Shown: positions 51,876 through 61,146 of the stretch, in pieces
Numbering within the stretch: position 1 is the first letter of the stretch
How the letters are laid out: every line of letters begins with the position of its first letter
NCBI RefSeq assembly: GCF_022878925.1
Contig: NZ_CP084628.1
Coordinates: 1,054,001-1,118,000, forward strand
Source: Caballeronia sp. TF1N1
GTDB lineage: Bacteria; Pseudomonadota; Gammaproteobacteria; Burkholderiales; Burkholderiaceae
Direction: 5' to 3'
DNA length: 64,000 nt
Translations under genes and position numbers: made by a program
Notes under the pieces: model-generated
Told to the model about the DNA's origin: nothing
Databases searched by the model: none
What the model saw: the letters and a program-made list of their open reading frames with translations, nothing else

Positions 51876-53426
51876 TTGGGACCGTGGTTCAAGAGGAGCG
51901 TCCGAGCAGAAAGCCCGGCATCGTGGGTCGACAGACACTCGGTGCTGGTTGCGCTCGGCGCGACACTGGCGAGCGTCATCGTGCTGATCGCCACCGTCGC
52001 GGTGCTGATCTCGAGCCGCGAGGAAGCCATCGCGAAGGCGCGCCGCACGTCGGCGAACGTCGCGGTGGCGCTCGCGCGCGACATGTCGAGAAACCTCGAA
52101 ATCTACGATCTCTCGCTGCAGGCCGTCGTCGACGGCATGGCGGACCCGACCATATTGAAGCTGCCGCCTGAACTGCGCCGGCAGATTCTCTTCGACCGTT
52201 CGACCACCGCCGCTTATATCAGCGGCATCTATGCGCTCGACGAACGCGGCCGGATCGTGCAGGGCCGGGCGCGGCTTCTTCCGACCGTCGATCTCTCCGA
52301 TCGGGATTACTTCACGGTGCATCGCGCCAATCCGAATGTCGGGCTCTTCATCTCGAAGCCGTACGCGTCGCGTCTGCGAAACGGCGCGCCATCGATTGCC
52401 CTCAGCCGGCGGATTTCCAAAGCCGATGGCAGCTTCGGCGGTGTCGCGCTCATCTCCATCAACCTCGATTACTTCCAGCAATTGGTGGATGACATTAGGC
52501 TCGGCCACGAAAGCGCGGCGACGATCGTACAGAGCGATGGCGACATCGTCGCGCGCAATCCGAAGCTGCGTCCGGGCAGCGTCAGCAGCATTCGCGGCTG
52601 GCCGATCTTCTCGAAGATGTTCGGCGTCGAGAGCGGCTCGTTCGACGCGCGCTCGCCCGTCGACAACGTCGACCGCATCATGACGTTTGCGCGCGTGCGC
52701 GGCAGCAATCTCGTGATGATGGTGGCGCTCGGAAAGGACGACGTGACCTCGGAGTGGCAGCAGCACTCGCTCATCATCGGCACGCTGGTGGTGGCCGTGG
52801 CGGGCGCGTTCACCATCGTGGTCTGGCTGCTGGTCTTCGCGGTGCGCCAGCGCGACGCGGCGCAGGCGAAGCTCGTCGAGATCGCGGACACAGACGGTCT
52901 GACCGGCGTCGCCAACCGCCGCAAGCTCGATGCGGCGCTCGACGAACTCTGGACCTCGGCAGCGCGCGAAGGTTATCCGGTCGCGCTGCTTTTCGTCGAT
53001 GCCGATCGCTTCAAGGCTTACAACGACACACACGGCCACGAAGCCGGCGACCGGGCGTTGCAGTTCATCGCCGAATGTCTCGTGAAGCATGCGAGAGGAC
53101 CGCACGATCTGGTCGCGCGCTACGGCGGCGAGGAGTTTGTCGTGGCGCTCGCCGACTGCACCCGCAGCCGCGCGGAGGCGGTGGCGGAGGCCATGCGTAT
53201 CGACGTGGCCAATTCGAACGGCGCGCGACTTCGCCAGCAATTTCCTCCGACGACCGTGAGCATCGGCGTGGTGGTGGCTCGACCCGATAGCGGCTCGACT
53301 ATCGACGACGCCATGCGCCGCGCCGACGAAGCCTTGTATGTGTCGAAGAGCGGCGGACGCAATCGCGTGACGCTCGCGGCTGTGTCCGAGAAACGGCGCG
53401 GCGAACCGGTCGGCACCGCGCCTTGA
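51876..53426 (+). CDS. Membrane diguanylate cyclase with Cache-type sensor (GGEEF)
   Basis: The 516-residue protein has a first membrane helix near residue 30, a double-Cache-like periplasmic domain (FDRSTTAAYISGIYALDERGR region), a second helix near residue 320 and a C-terminal GGDEF domain: TDGLTGVANRR, VDADRFKAYND and RYGGEEF. It should make cyclic di-GMP in response to an extracellular ligand. The residue set before the active site (GPHD) lacks the Arg of the RxxD inhibitory site. TTG 51876 has AGGAGA upstream; GTG 51849 would add nine residues. It is divergent from the hybrid kinase. Confidence 0.9.
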   Translation: MGPWFKRSVRAESPASWVDRHSVLVALGATLASVIVLIATVAVLISSREEAIAKARRTSANVAVALARDMSRNLEIYDLSLQAVVDGMADPTILKLPPELRRQILFDRSTTAAYISGIYALDERGRIVQGRARLLPTVDLSDRDYFTVHRANPNVGLFISKPYASRLRNGAPSIALSRRISKADGSFGGVALISINLDYFQQLVDDIRLGHESAATIVQSDGDIVARNPKLRPGSVSSIRGWPIFSKMFGVESGSFDARSPVDNVDRIMTFARVRGSNLVMMVALGKDDVTSEWQQHSLIIGTLVVAVAGAFTIVVWLLVFAVRQRDAAQAKLVEIADTDGLTGVANRRKLDAALDELWTSAAREGYPVALLFVDADRFKAYNDTHGHEAGDRALQFIAECLVKHARGPHDLVARYGGEEFVVALADCTRSRAEAVAEAMRIDVANSNGARLRQQFPPTTVSIGVVVARPDSGSTIDDAMRRADEALYVSKSGGRNRVTLAAVSEKRRGEPVGTAP

Positions 53427-53444
53427 TGCCTGACGCCTGATGCT

Positions 53445-54164
53445 TCAAATCAATTCGCGCGAGGCCGCATGCTCGACTCGCGCGAGATGAAACGCGCGCC
53501 GCAACTCGAAGCCAAGACGTTCATATAGACCGATAGCCGCGAGATTGTCGCTGAACACGTGCAAGAACGGTGTCTCCGCGCGCGCCTCGATCTCTCGTTG
53601 CAGGATCTGCATGAGCCGCCCGGCAAGGCCTCTGCCGCGATGCGTTTCATCGACACATACGGCGCTGATCTCGACGTAACCATCCAGATGCAGGCGTTCA
53701 CCGGCCATTGCAATGAGTCGCCCGTTGTCTCGCACGCCGATGTAATTGCCCGTCTCGCGGGTCCGCACGGAGAACGGCCCGGGCCGCGTTCTTCCGGCAA
53801 GATCCAGCATGTCGTCGTTATCTGCCTGGGTGAGTCGGATCACATCCAGCTTTTCGACGCTTGCGGCTTTGGGCGCTTTGCGAGTGTTCGCGACCATCTG
53901 ATGAAGGATGCCGACACGCGTTATCTGCAAGGCATCGTATGACGGCAAGGGCTCCGTGGAGAGCAAGGCCACTTGCTGCCCAGGCTGCAGAAGGCGGTGA
54001 AGGGCGTCATACGCATCCGGCGTTGCGGTTGCCAGCGCGGCGAACGGCGCGACGTCGGGATGATATCGACGAACGAGCGTGTCGCCGAGCGCGAGGTGTG
54101 CGTGTCGGGTCGTCAGCGCCTCCCAGATAGGGCGGTCGAGGTCGGCAGGTTTCGGATGGCTCAT
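53445..54164 (-). CDS. GNAT-family N-acetyltransferase
   Basis: This 239-residue protein has the acetyl-CoA-binding motif in VDETHRGRGLAGRLM (near residue 175) and the C-terminal NLAAIGLYERLGFE segment, typical of FR47-like GNAT enzymes. The N-terminal 110 residues are a variable domain with Leu- and Ala-rich helices. The acceptor is unknown. It is convergent with the diguanylate cyclase and divergent from the GlxA-type regulator. Confidence 0.88.
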   Translation of the reverse strand: MSHPKPADLDRPIWEALTTRHAHLALGDTLVRRYHPDVAPFAALATATPDAYDALHRLLQPGQQVALLSTEPLPSYDALQITRVGILHQMVANTRKAPKAASVEKLDVIRLTQADNDDMLDLAGRTRPGPFSVRTRETGNYIGVRDNGRLIAMAGERLHLDGYVEISAVCVDETHRGRGLAGRLMQILQREIEARAETPFLHVFSDNLAAIGLYERLGFELRRAFHLARVEHAASRELI

Positions 54165-54258
54165 GGGCGCTCCAATGGCGTGTGATTGCTGTGCAGTCTA
54201 GACGGCCCGGGCGCACGGGGCTATAGTCGCAAATGACATTATTAGCACTATTTGCGAC

Positions 54259-55218
54259 ATGAGACTGGCAATCCTCGCGCTCGACGGCCTGTTCGACACC
54301 GGACTGACCGTGTTTCTCGATACCTTTTCGATGGCCAACGAAGTGGCCGCCGCGCAAGGGTTCGAGGCCGCGCCGTTCGAGGTGAGGCTCATCGGCATGC
54401 GCAGACGTATTCGCACCGCGCATGGCTTGTCGACTTCGGTCGAATTGGCGAGCAGCGCGCCGTCGCCGGACTGGATCGTCGTGCCCGCGCTGAACGTGAG
54501 GCAGCCGGAGCGTCTTGCCGAGGCGCTCGAACGTCGCGACACGCGCGAGGCGATCGCTTATCTGCAAGCGCGGCACGCTGCGGGCGCGGGCGTAGCGGCG
54601 GCGTGCATCGGCACGTTCATATTGGCCGAAGCCGGTTTGCTCGATCATCGCGAGGCCACGACCACATGGTCGCTTGCACCGTTTTTTCGACAGCGCTATC
54701 CGGCCGTCATGCTCGACGATTCGCGCATGGTCGTCGCATCGCAAGGCGTCGTCACGGCGGGCTCCGCAATGGGTCATCTCGATCTCGCGTTATGGTTGCT
54801 GCGTCAGGCGAGTCCCGAACTGGCGACGCGTGTCGCTCGCATGATGCTCATCGACAAGCGTGCATCGCAGGCGGAATACATCATCCCCGATCATCTCGCG
54901 CATGCCGACCCTTTAGTCGCGCGTTTCGAGCGATGGGCGCGCGACAATCTCGCGGCGGGCTTTTCGCTTCAGGCGGCGGCGAGTGCCTTGTCGGTCGGGC
55001 CGCGCACGTTGCAGCGCCGTACCGAGTCGGTGCTCGGCAAGTCGCCGCTGGCGTTCTTTCAGGACTTGCGCATAGAACGCGCGCAGCACCTCGTCGCTAT
55101 CGGCTACGACATCGAGAAGATTGCAAGCGAAGTCGGCTATGCCGATACGGCGACCTTGCGCACCTTGCTGCGCCGCAGGCTCGGCCGTGGCGTGCGCGAG
55201 TTGCGCGCCGGGCGATAA
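54259..55218 (+). CDS. GlxA-family transcriptional regulator (DJ-1/PfpI domain plus AraC HTH)
   Basis: The 319-residue protein has an N-terminal DJ-1/PfpI-like domain (MRLAILALDGLFDTG, then the AACIGTFILAEAGLLD elbow) and a C-terminal AraC double helix-turn-helix (GFSLQAAASALSVGPRTLQRR, shortened to SLQAAASALSVG, and EVGYADTATLRTLLRR). GlxA-type regulators sense small nitrogenous metabolites such as choline, carnitine or arginine derivatives. It precedes the LysR gene by 44 bases. Its target may be the GNAT gene to the left or genes elsewhere. Confidence 0.9.
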   Translation: MRLAILALDGLFDTGLTVFLDTFSMANEVAAAQGFEAAPFEVRLIGMRRRIRTAHGLSTSVELASSAPSPDWIVVPALNVRQPERLAEALERRDTREAIAYLQARHAAGAGVAAACIGTFILAEAGLLDHREATTTWSLAPFFRQRYPAVMLDDSRMVVASQGVVTAGSAMGHLDLALWLLRQASPELATRVARMMLIDKRASQAEYIIPDHLAHADPLVARFERWARDNLAAGFSLQAAASALSVGPRTLQRRTESVLGKSPLAFFQDLRIERAQHLVAIGYDIEKIASEVGYADTATLRTLLRRRLGRGVRELRAGR

Positions 55219-55262
55219 CGCGAGGCATCGGGCGACCACGAACATAAAACCGGGAGACGGCA

Positions 55263-56237
55263 TTGACACAGGGACACTCGAACTGGTTCGTGCGCGCGCG
55301 GCTCAAGACGCGCCAGCTCTTGTTGCTCGCCGCGATGGAGGAAGAGGGCAACGTGCGCCGTGCCGCCGATGTCCTCGGCATGACGCAGCCAGCGGCATCG
55401 CGGCTTCTGAAGGAACTCGAAGATGTGCTGGACGTGCGTCTCTTCGATCGCACGCCGCACGGCATGCAGGCGACGCTCTACGGCGAAGTGATGATCCGTC
55501 ATGCGCGCATGGTGCTGTCGAATCTCAACAAGGCGCAAGACGAGATTGCCGCCTTGCGCGCCGGTCTGGTGGGCGAAGTGCGCGTCGGCGTGATCGCGGC
55601 GGCGGCGGCCAGAATGGTTCCGCTCGCCATCGGACGCGTGAAGGCGCAGTATCCGCAACTGCAAATCTGGCTGCAGGTGGAGACTTCCGATGTCATGCTG
55701 CCGCTTCTCACGCAGGGGCAACTCGACGTGATGATCGGCCGCGTGCTCCAGCAGCACGTGCAACTGAAGCCCGCCGTGCAATACGCGCCCATCGCCGATG
55801 AACCGCTGTGCGTGGTGGTGCGCCCCGGGCATCCGCTCGAACAGACTGCGGGGCTCACCATGAGCGGTGTCGCCGACGCCGAATGGGTGCTGCATCCGCC
55901 GGGGAGTGTCTTGCGGCATCGTATCGACATGGCGTTCGCGGAGCTTGGGCTGAACCCGCCGCGGAATGTGGTCAACACCAACAACTTTCTGGCGATCTCG
56001 AGCCTTCTGTTGCAGAGCGACATGCTCGCCGTCATGCCCGATGAAGTGGCGCGGCAATACGAGCGCTTCGGCACGCTCAAGCGTCTTGCAATCGACCTGC
56101 CTTGCCGCATGGATGCATTCGGCATCATCACGCGGCAAGCGCATGCGCTCTCGCCCGCGGCGACCGTGGTGCTGCATGCGCTTCACGACGCCGCCGCCGA
56201 AGTATACGGCGTGTCCGCCGATGCCCTGAGCGCCTGA
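55263..56237 (+). CDS. LysR-family regulator, GbpR-like (sugar-uptake type)
   Basis: This 324-residue LysR protein has the HTH segment VRRAADVLGMTQPAASRLL and the long effector domain of the GbpR branch, which controls uptake of galactose, arabinose and related sugars in Azospirillum and other proteobacteria. The start is TTG 55263, with GGGAG about seven bases upstream; there is no better ATG. It lies 170 bases before the sugar importer on the same strand, so it most probably regulates it. Confidence 0.87.
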   Translation: MTQGHSNWFVRARLKTRQLLLLAAMEEEGNVRRAADVLGMTQPAASRLLKELEDVLDVRLFDRTPHGMQATLYGEVMIRHARMVLSNLNKAQDEIAALRAGLVGEVRVGVIAAAAARMVPLAIGRVKAQYPQLQIWLQVETSDVMLPLLTQGQLDVMIGRVLQQHVQLKPAVQYAPIADEPLCVVVRPGHPLEQTAGLTMSGVADAEWVLHPPGSVLRHRIDMAFAELGLNPPRNVVNTNNFLAISSLLLQSDMLAVMPDEVARQYERFGTLKRLAIDLPCRMDAFGIITRQAHALSPAATVVLHALHDAAAEVYGVSADALSA

Positions 56238-56406
56238 CCGGGTAAGCCCGAATCGCGTTTTCCACTATATCAACATTGGTATCGGGATCGCTGAATAAGT
56301 GATTGGACCATCATGGGAGTGAGGGCTAACCTTGCCCGGGGCTCAGCCTGAGCCTTCGACCCCGGACTTCGAGCCGCGGCGCACATGATCCAATCAGGAG
56401 ACAGCC
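56238..56406 (+). promoter_or_regulatory. Promoter region of the sugar importer operon
   Basis: These 169 bases lie between the GbpR-like gene and the importer. ACTATATCAACATTGGTATCG near 56263-56283 is AT-rich and partly dyad-symmetric, a plausible site for a LysR regulator (shortened here; core TATCAACATTGGTAT). GGAG precedes ATG 56407. The operator assignment is a guess. Confidence 0.35.
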
Positions 56407-57375
56407 ATGAAACAGACCCGACGCGCGGTGCTCGGCGCAATGCTTGGTTCGGTGCTGGTACTCGCCGCGAGTGTGAATGCACACGCCGACGACAAGAAGA
56501 TCACGCTCGGCTTCGCACAGGTCGGCGCGGAGAGCGCCTGGCGCACGGCCAATACGGTCTCGGTCAAGTCCGCCGCGAAAGACGCGGGCATCAACCTCAA
56601 ATTCTCCGACGCCCAGCAGAAGCAGGAAAATCAGATCAAGGCCATACGCTCCTACATTGCGCAGAAGGTCGATGTGATCGCGTTCTCGCCGGTCGTCGAG
56701 TCGGGCTGGGAGCCGATTCTCATCGAAGCGAAAAACGCCAAGATTCCCGTGATCCTGACCGACCGCAACATCGACGTGAAAGACAAGTCGCTCTATGTGA
56801 CGATGATCGGCTCGGACTTCCTCGAAGAAGGCCGGCGCGGCGGCAAGTGGCTGGAAGAACGCTACAAGAACGAGAAGGGGCCGATCAACATCGTCGAGTT
56901 GCAGGGCACGGTGGGATCGGCGCCGGCGAACGACCGGCGTGCGGGTCTGCTCGAAGTCATCAAGAACGATCCCAAGTTCAAGGTGATCGCCTCGCAAAGC
57001 GGCGACTTCACGCTCGCTGGCGGCAAGCAGGTCATGGAAGCCTTCGCGAAGACCTACGGCAAGCAGATCAACGTGGTCTACGCGCATAACGACGACATGG
57101 CGCTCGGCGCCATTCAGGCAATGGAGGAGGCGGGCATGAAGCCGGGCAAGGACATCACGGTCGTCTCGTTCGATGCAACCAAGGGCGGTTTCGACGCCAT
57201 GGTCGCGGGCAAGATCAACGTGGACGTGGAATGCAGTCCGCTGCTCGGCCCGCAGTTGATGACCGCGGTGAAGGATGTGGTCGCGGGCAAGGAACTGCCC
57301 AAGCGTATCGTGACCGAAGAGACCATTTTCCCGATGAGCGTCGCCGCGGCCACGCTGCCGCAGCGCAAATACTGA
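56407..57375 (+). CDS. ytfQ: Sugar ABC transporter substrate-binding protein (YtfQ-like)
   Basis: The 322-residue precursor has a signal peptide ending VNAHA-DDKK. The mature protein matches YtfQ, with ITLGFAQVGAESAWRTAN, NQIKAIRSYIAQKVDVIAFSP, TDRNIDV and SFDATKGGFDAM. YtfQ in E. coli binds galactofuranose; relatives bind arabinose or galactose. It heads the four-gene importer that leads to the arabonate-dehydratase-like gene. GGAG lies seven bases before the ATG. Confidence 0.9.
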   Translation: MKQTRRAVLGAMLGSVLVLAASVNAHADDKKITLGFAQVGAESAWRTANTVSVKSAAKDAGINLKFSDAQQKQENQIKAIRSYIAQKVDVIAFSPVVESGWEPILIEAKNAKIPVILTDRNIDVKDKSLYVTMIGSDFLEEGRRGGKWLEERYKNEKGPINIVELQGTVGSAPANDRRAGLLEVIKNDPKFKVIASQSGDFTLAGGKQVMEAFAKTYGKQINVVYAHNDDMALGAIQAMEEAGMKPGKDITVVSFDATKGGFDAMVAGKINVDVECSPLLGPQLMTAVKDVVAGKELPKRIVTEETIFPMSVAAATLPQRKY

Positions 57376-57452
57376 AGCTCGGGCGCCATCGCACGTCCAT
57401 CGCGCCATCATGTGAGCGCGATGGACGACTCATTCCCTTTCCGGCGATATCC

Positions 57453-58967
57453 ATGACCGACACACCCGTGCTCGAAACCATTGGTTTGTCCAAGTCGTTC
57501 CCCGGCGTGCGCGCACTGCACGACGTCGATTTTCGTTTGTTTCCAGGCGAGATTCATACGTTGATGGGGCAGAACGGCGCCGGCAAATCGACGCTCATCA
57601 ATGTGCTGACGGGCGTCCACGAGCACGATGCAGGCGAGATCCGGCTCGGTGGCAGTTCCGTGAATTTCGCCGCGCCCATGGAAGCGGAAGCCGCCGGAAT
57701 TCGCACGCTCTATCAGGAAGTGAACCTGTGTCCGAATCTCTCGGTGGCGGAGAACGTTTTCGCGGGCAGGCAGTTGAAGCGGCATGGCGCGATCGACTGG
57801 AAGAGCATCCACGTGCGGGCGCAAAAGGCGCTCGCGGACCTCAACGTTTCGGTGGACGTCACGAAATCGCTCGATACGTATCCCATCGCCGTGCAGCAGA
57901 TGGTGGCGATTGCGCGTGCCTTGTCGGTCGATGCGCGCGTCCTGATCCTCGATGAACCGACCTCCAGTCTCGACGACGGCGAAGTCACGCGACTCTTCGA
58001 CGTGTTGCGCAAGCTCCGCCATTCAGGTCTCGCGATTCTCTTCGTGACGCACTTTCTGGAACAGACCTACGCGGTATCGGATCGCATCACGGTCATGCGC
58101 AATGGCGAGCGCGAAGGCGAATATCTCGCGAAAGATCTTCCGGTCGAACTGCTCGTGTCGAAGATGGTGGGCCACGAACGCATGACCGAGCGCCTGAAGC
58201 GCGCGGCTTCCGAGCCGCCCGCGCAACGAGGCGCGGCTGCGCCGTTTCTCGAAATGCGCGGCGTGGGCCGTCGCGGCTTGATGAATCCCGTGGATATTGA
58301 CGTGCAGCCGGGTCAGATACTCGGGCTCGCGGGCTTGCTCGGTTCGGGGCGCACGGAAACCGCGCGGCTTCTCTTCGGCGCGGAGCGTTCCGATGCAGGC
58401 GCGACGAAGGTGTCCGGCAAGCCGGTCAAGCTGCATTCGCCGCGCGATGCGGTGCGTCAGGGCATCGGCTATTGCCCGGAGGATCGCAAGAAGGAAGGCA
58501 TTATCGCGGACCTGTCGATTCGCGAGAACATCATCTTGGCGCTTCAGGCGCGGCTCGGGCTTTGGCGCTGCATTCGGAAGGCGAAGCAACGCGAGATCGC
58601 CGACGACTATATCGAGCAGCTAGGCATCAAGGCGCGCGATGCCGAGCAGCCTATCGGTCTGCTCTCTGGCGGCAATCAGCAAAAGGTGCTGCTCGCGCGC
58701 TGGCTTGCAACGGAGCCGCGCATGCTGATTCTCGATGAACCGACGCGCGGCATAGACGTGGCCGCGAAGTTCGAGATCATGGACCGCGTGCTCGCGCTCT
58801 GCGCGAAAGGGCTCGGCATTCTCTTCATCTCGTCCGAAGTGAGCGAGGTCGTGCGCGTGAGTCACCGGATTGCGGTGTTGCGCGACCGGCGCAAGGTCGC
58901 CGAGGTCGCGGGACATACGACCTCGGAAGACGAGGTGTATCGGCTGATCGCGGGAGGATCGCAATGA
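57453..58967 (+). CDS. ytfR: Sugar ABC transporter ATP-binding protein (YtfR-like)
   Basis: The 504-residue two-domain ATPase has GQNGAGKSTLINVLTG and LYQEVNLCPNLSV in the first half and ARWLATEPRMLILDEPTRG in the second, with the signature SGGNQQKVLLARW. This is the fused ATPase of the CUT2/YtfR group. It starts 77 bases after the binding-protein gene, at ATG 57453; the frame extends upstream without coding value. It overlaps the first permease as ATGA. Confidence 0.92.
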   Translation: MTDTPVLETIGLSKSFPGVRALHDVDFRLFPGEIHTLMGQNGAGKSTLINVLTGVHEHDAGEIRLGGSSVNFAAPMEAEAAGIRTLYQEVNLCPNLSVAENVFAGRQLKRHGAIDWKSIHVRAQKALADLNVSVDVTKSLDTYPIAVQQMVAIARALSVDARVLILDEPTSSLDDGEVTRLFDVLRKLRHSGLAILFVTHFLEQTYAVSDRITVMRNGEREGEYLAKDLPVELLVSKMVGHERMTERLKRAASEPPAQRGAAAPFLEMRGVGRRGLMNPVDIDVQPGQILGLAGLLGSGRTETARLLFGAERSDAGATKVSGKPVKLHSPRDAVRQGIGYCPEDRKKEGIIADLSIRENIILALQARLGLWRCIRKAKQREIADDYIEQLGIKARDAEQPIGLLSGGNQQKVLLARWLATEPRMLILDEPTRGIDVAAKFEIMDRVLALCAKGLGILFISSEVSEVVRVSHRIAVLRDRRKVAEVAGHTTSEDEVYRLIAGGSQ

Positions 58968-60001
58968 ACCGTATCAAAGGTGTCTTGCAGCATCCGCTCG
59001 TGTGGCCCTGCGTGACGCTCGTCGCGCTGTGTCTGCTCGATCTGGCGCATAACCCAAGGTTCCTGTCGATTGCCATGCTCGATGGCCACCTGTTCGGCGC
59101 GCCCGTCGATATCCTGAATCGCGCGGCGCCGCTCGTGCTCGTCTCGCTCGGCATGACGCTCGTGATAGCGACGCGCGGCATCGATATCTCGGTGGGCGCG
59201 ATCGTCGCGATTGCCGGCGCGACGGCCGCCACGATCCTCGCCGACGATCCTTCCCGCGTGACGCTTGCCATCGCGGCGGCGCTCGCGGTCGGCGTTCTCG
59301 CGGGCATGTGGAACGGCTTGCTGGTGGCGTTCATCGGCATGCAGCCGATCATCGCGACGCTCATCCTGATGGTTGCGGGACGCGGCGTCGCGCAGTTGCT
59401 GACGGGCGGCCAGATCATCCCGATCGGCGCGCAGGCTTATTTGATGGTCGGCGGCGGCTATCTGGCGGGCGTCCCGTGTTCCGTGTGGATCGCGGCGGGC
59501 GCGCTCATCCTCACGGCGCTTCTCGTCGATCGCACCGCGCTCGGGCTTTTCATTCGGGCTATCGGCGTGAATCCGGTTGCAACCCGGCTCGTCGGCTTGC
59601 GCTCGAACGTGATCGTGTTCGGCGTGTATGCATTCTCCGGGTTGACGGCGTCCATGGCGGGCATTCTCGCCAGTTCGAACGTGCGCAGCGCCGACGGCAA
59701 CAACGCCGGCCTCCTGCTCGAACTCGACGCGATTCTCGCCGTCACGCTCGGCGGCACTTCGCTGCTCGGCGGGCGCTTCAGTCTTGCGGGCACGGTGCTC
59801 GGCGCGCTCATCATCCAGACGCTCACCTACACGACTTATTCCATCGGTGTGCCGCCCGAAGCGACGCTCGTGGTGAAGGCAGCGGTGGTGCTCGTCGTCA
59901 GCGTGATTCAGTCGTCCACCGCGCGCGCCGTGCTGATGCGGCAGTTGCGACGCGTCTTTCCGTCCGCTTCGAAACAGCCGCTCGCGGAGGCATCCCGATG
60001 A
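58964..60001 (+). CDS. ytfT: Sugar ABC transporter permease (YtfT-like)
   Basis: This 345-residue CUT2 permease has eight to ten membrane helices and the GIDISVGAIVAIAGATAA signature. It pairs with the following YjfF-like permease. Both its ends overlap neighbours as ATGA. The last 20 residues are a basic tail (ARAVLMRQLRRVFPSASK). Confidence 0.92.
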   Translation: MNRIKGVLQHPLVWPCVTLVALCLLDLAHNPRFLSIAMLDGHLFGAPVDILNRAAPLVLVSLGMTLVIATRGIDISVGAIVAIAGATAATILADDPSRVTLAIAAALAVGVLAGMWNGLLVAFIGMQPIIATLILMVAGRGVAQLLTGGQIIPIGAQAYLMVGGGYLAGVPCSVWIAAGALILTALLVDRTALGLFIRAIGVNPVATRLVGLRSNVIVFGVYAFSGLTASMAGILASSNVRSADGNNAGLLLELDAILAVTLGGTSLLGGRFSLAGTVLGALIIQTLTYTTYSIGVPPEATLVVKAAVVLVVSVIQSSTARAVLMRQLRRVFPSASKQPLAEASR

Positions 60002-61086
60002 AAAGTTTCTTCGACCGTCTGACGGACCCGCGCATCTTGCCTATCGTCGTCACCGTCGTTCTGTTCGCGGCTCTTTTCGGCTTCGGCTCGGTGATGTACA
60101 CCGGCTTCTTCTCGCTGCAAGTGCTGCTCGGCTTGCTGATCGACAACGCGTTCTTGCTGATCGTCGCCATTGGCATGACGTTCGTGATCGTGTCGGGCGG
60201 CATCGATTTGTCGGTCGGCTCGGTCGTCGCTTTGACGACGATCCTGTGCGCCGTGTTCGCCGAACGTCTGCACTGGCCGGTGTGGATCATCGTGCCGCTC
60301 GTGCTGGCCTTCGGCGCCTGCTATGGCGCGGCGATGGGCGCGCTCATCCACTTCTTCAGGCTGCAACCGTTCATCGTCACGCTGGCCGGGATGTTCCTCG
60401 CGCGCGGCGCCTGCTTTCTCATCACGACGCAATCCATCACCATCACCGATTCCACGTTCCGCGCGCTGTCCGCCTTTCATGTGGATGTCGGCGGCGCGTC
60501 GCTCACGACGGGCGCGCTGATCGCCATCGTCACGCTGATCGTGGCGATCTTCGTCGCCCACTTCACGCGCTTCGGACGCAACGTGTATGCGGTCGGCGGC
60601 AACGAACGATCGGCGCTGCTGATGGGCTTGCCCGTCGCGCGCACCAAGGTCGGCGTCTATGCGCTCTCGGGTTTCTGCTCGGCGCTCGGCGGCGTGGTGT
60701 TCACGCTATACGTGCTCTCGGGCTACGGACTGCAAGGGCAGGGCATGGAACTCGACGCCATCGCCGCGACGGTGATCGGAGGAACCTTGCTCACGGGCGG
60801 CGTGGGCTATGTGATCGGTTCGGTGTTCGGCGTCGGCATTCTCGGCACCATCCAGACCTTGATTACCTTCGACGGCACGCTCAGTTCATGGTGGACGCGC
60901 ATCGTGATCGGCTCGCTTCTGTGCGCGTTCTGTCTGTTGCAGCGAGTCATCGAACGTCATGCCGCGCGCCGTAAATCGAATGGGACGAAGCTCGGCGAAG
61001 GCATCGGATCGAAAGAGCCGCGCACGCCTTTGCCGTCCGATACCGCGAGCAAAGCCGAACCGCTCGCGATGGTCCCCAGAACCTGA
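59998..61086 (+). CDS. yjfF: Sugar ABC transporter permease (YjfF-like)
   Basis: The 362-residue second permease has the CUT2 pattern FVIVSGGIDLSVGSVVAL and a central QGMELDAIAATVIGGT segment as in YjfF. The C-terminal 40 residues are polar and extend beyond the usual E. coli length of about 330 residues. ATG 59998 overlaps the YtfT stop; the frame runs further upstream without coding value. The gene ends 60 bases before the dehydratase. Confidence 0.92.
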   Translation: MKSFFDRLTDPRILPIVVTVVLFAALFGFGSVMYTGFFSLQVLLGLLIDNAFLLIVAIGMTFVIVSGGIDLSVGSVVALTTILCAVFAERLHWPVWIIVPLVLAFGACYGAAMGALIHFFRLQPFIVTLAGMFLARGACFLITTQSITITDSTFRALSAFHVDVGGASLTTGALIAIVTLIVAIFVAHFTRFGRNVYAVGGNERSALLMGLPVARTKVGVYALSGFCSALGGVVFTLYVLSGYGLQGQGMELDAIAATVIGGTLLTGGVGYVIGSVFGVGILGTIQTLITFDGTLSSWWTRIVIGSLLCAFCLLQRVIERHAARRKSNGTKLGEGIGSKEPRTPLPSDTASKAEPLAMVPRT

Positions 61087-61146
61087 AGCACACACATAAG
61101 CAGCACATAAGCACGCATACCCTGCCACCCTCGTCGAGAATCCGTC

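Noticed and set aside
51582..53240. A 552-residue leftward open frame
   Set aside because: Antisense shadow of the diguanylate cyclase.
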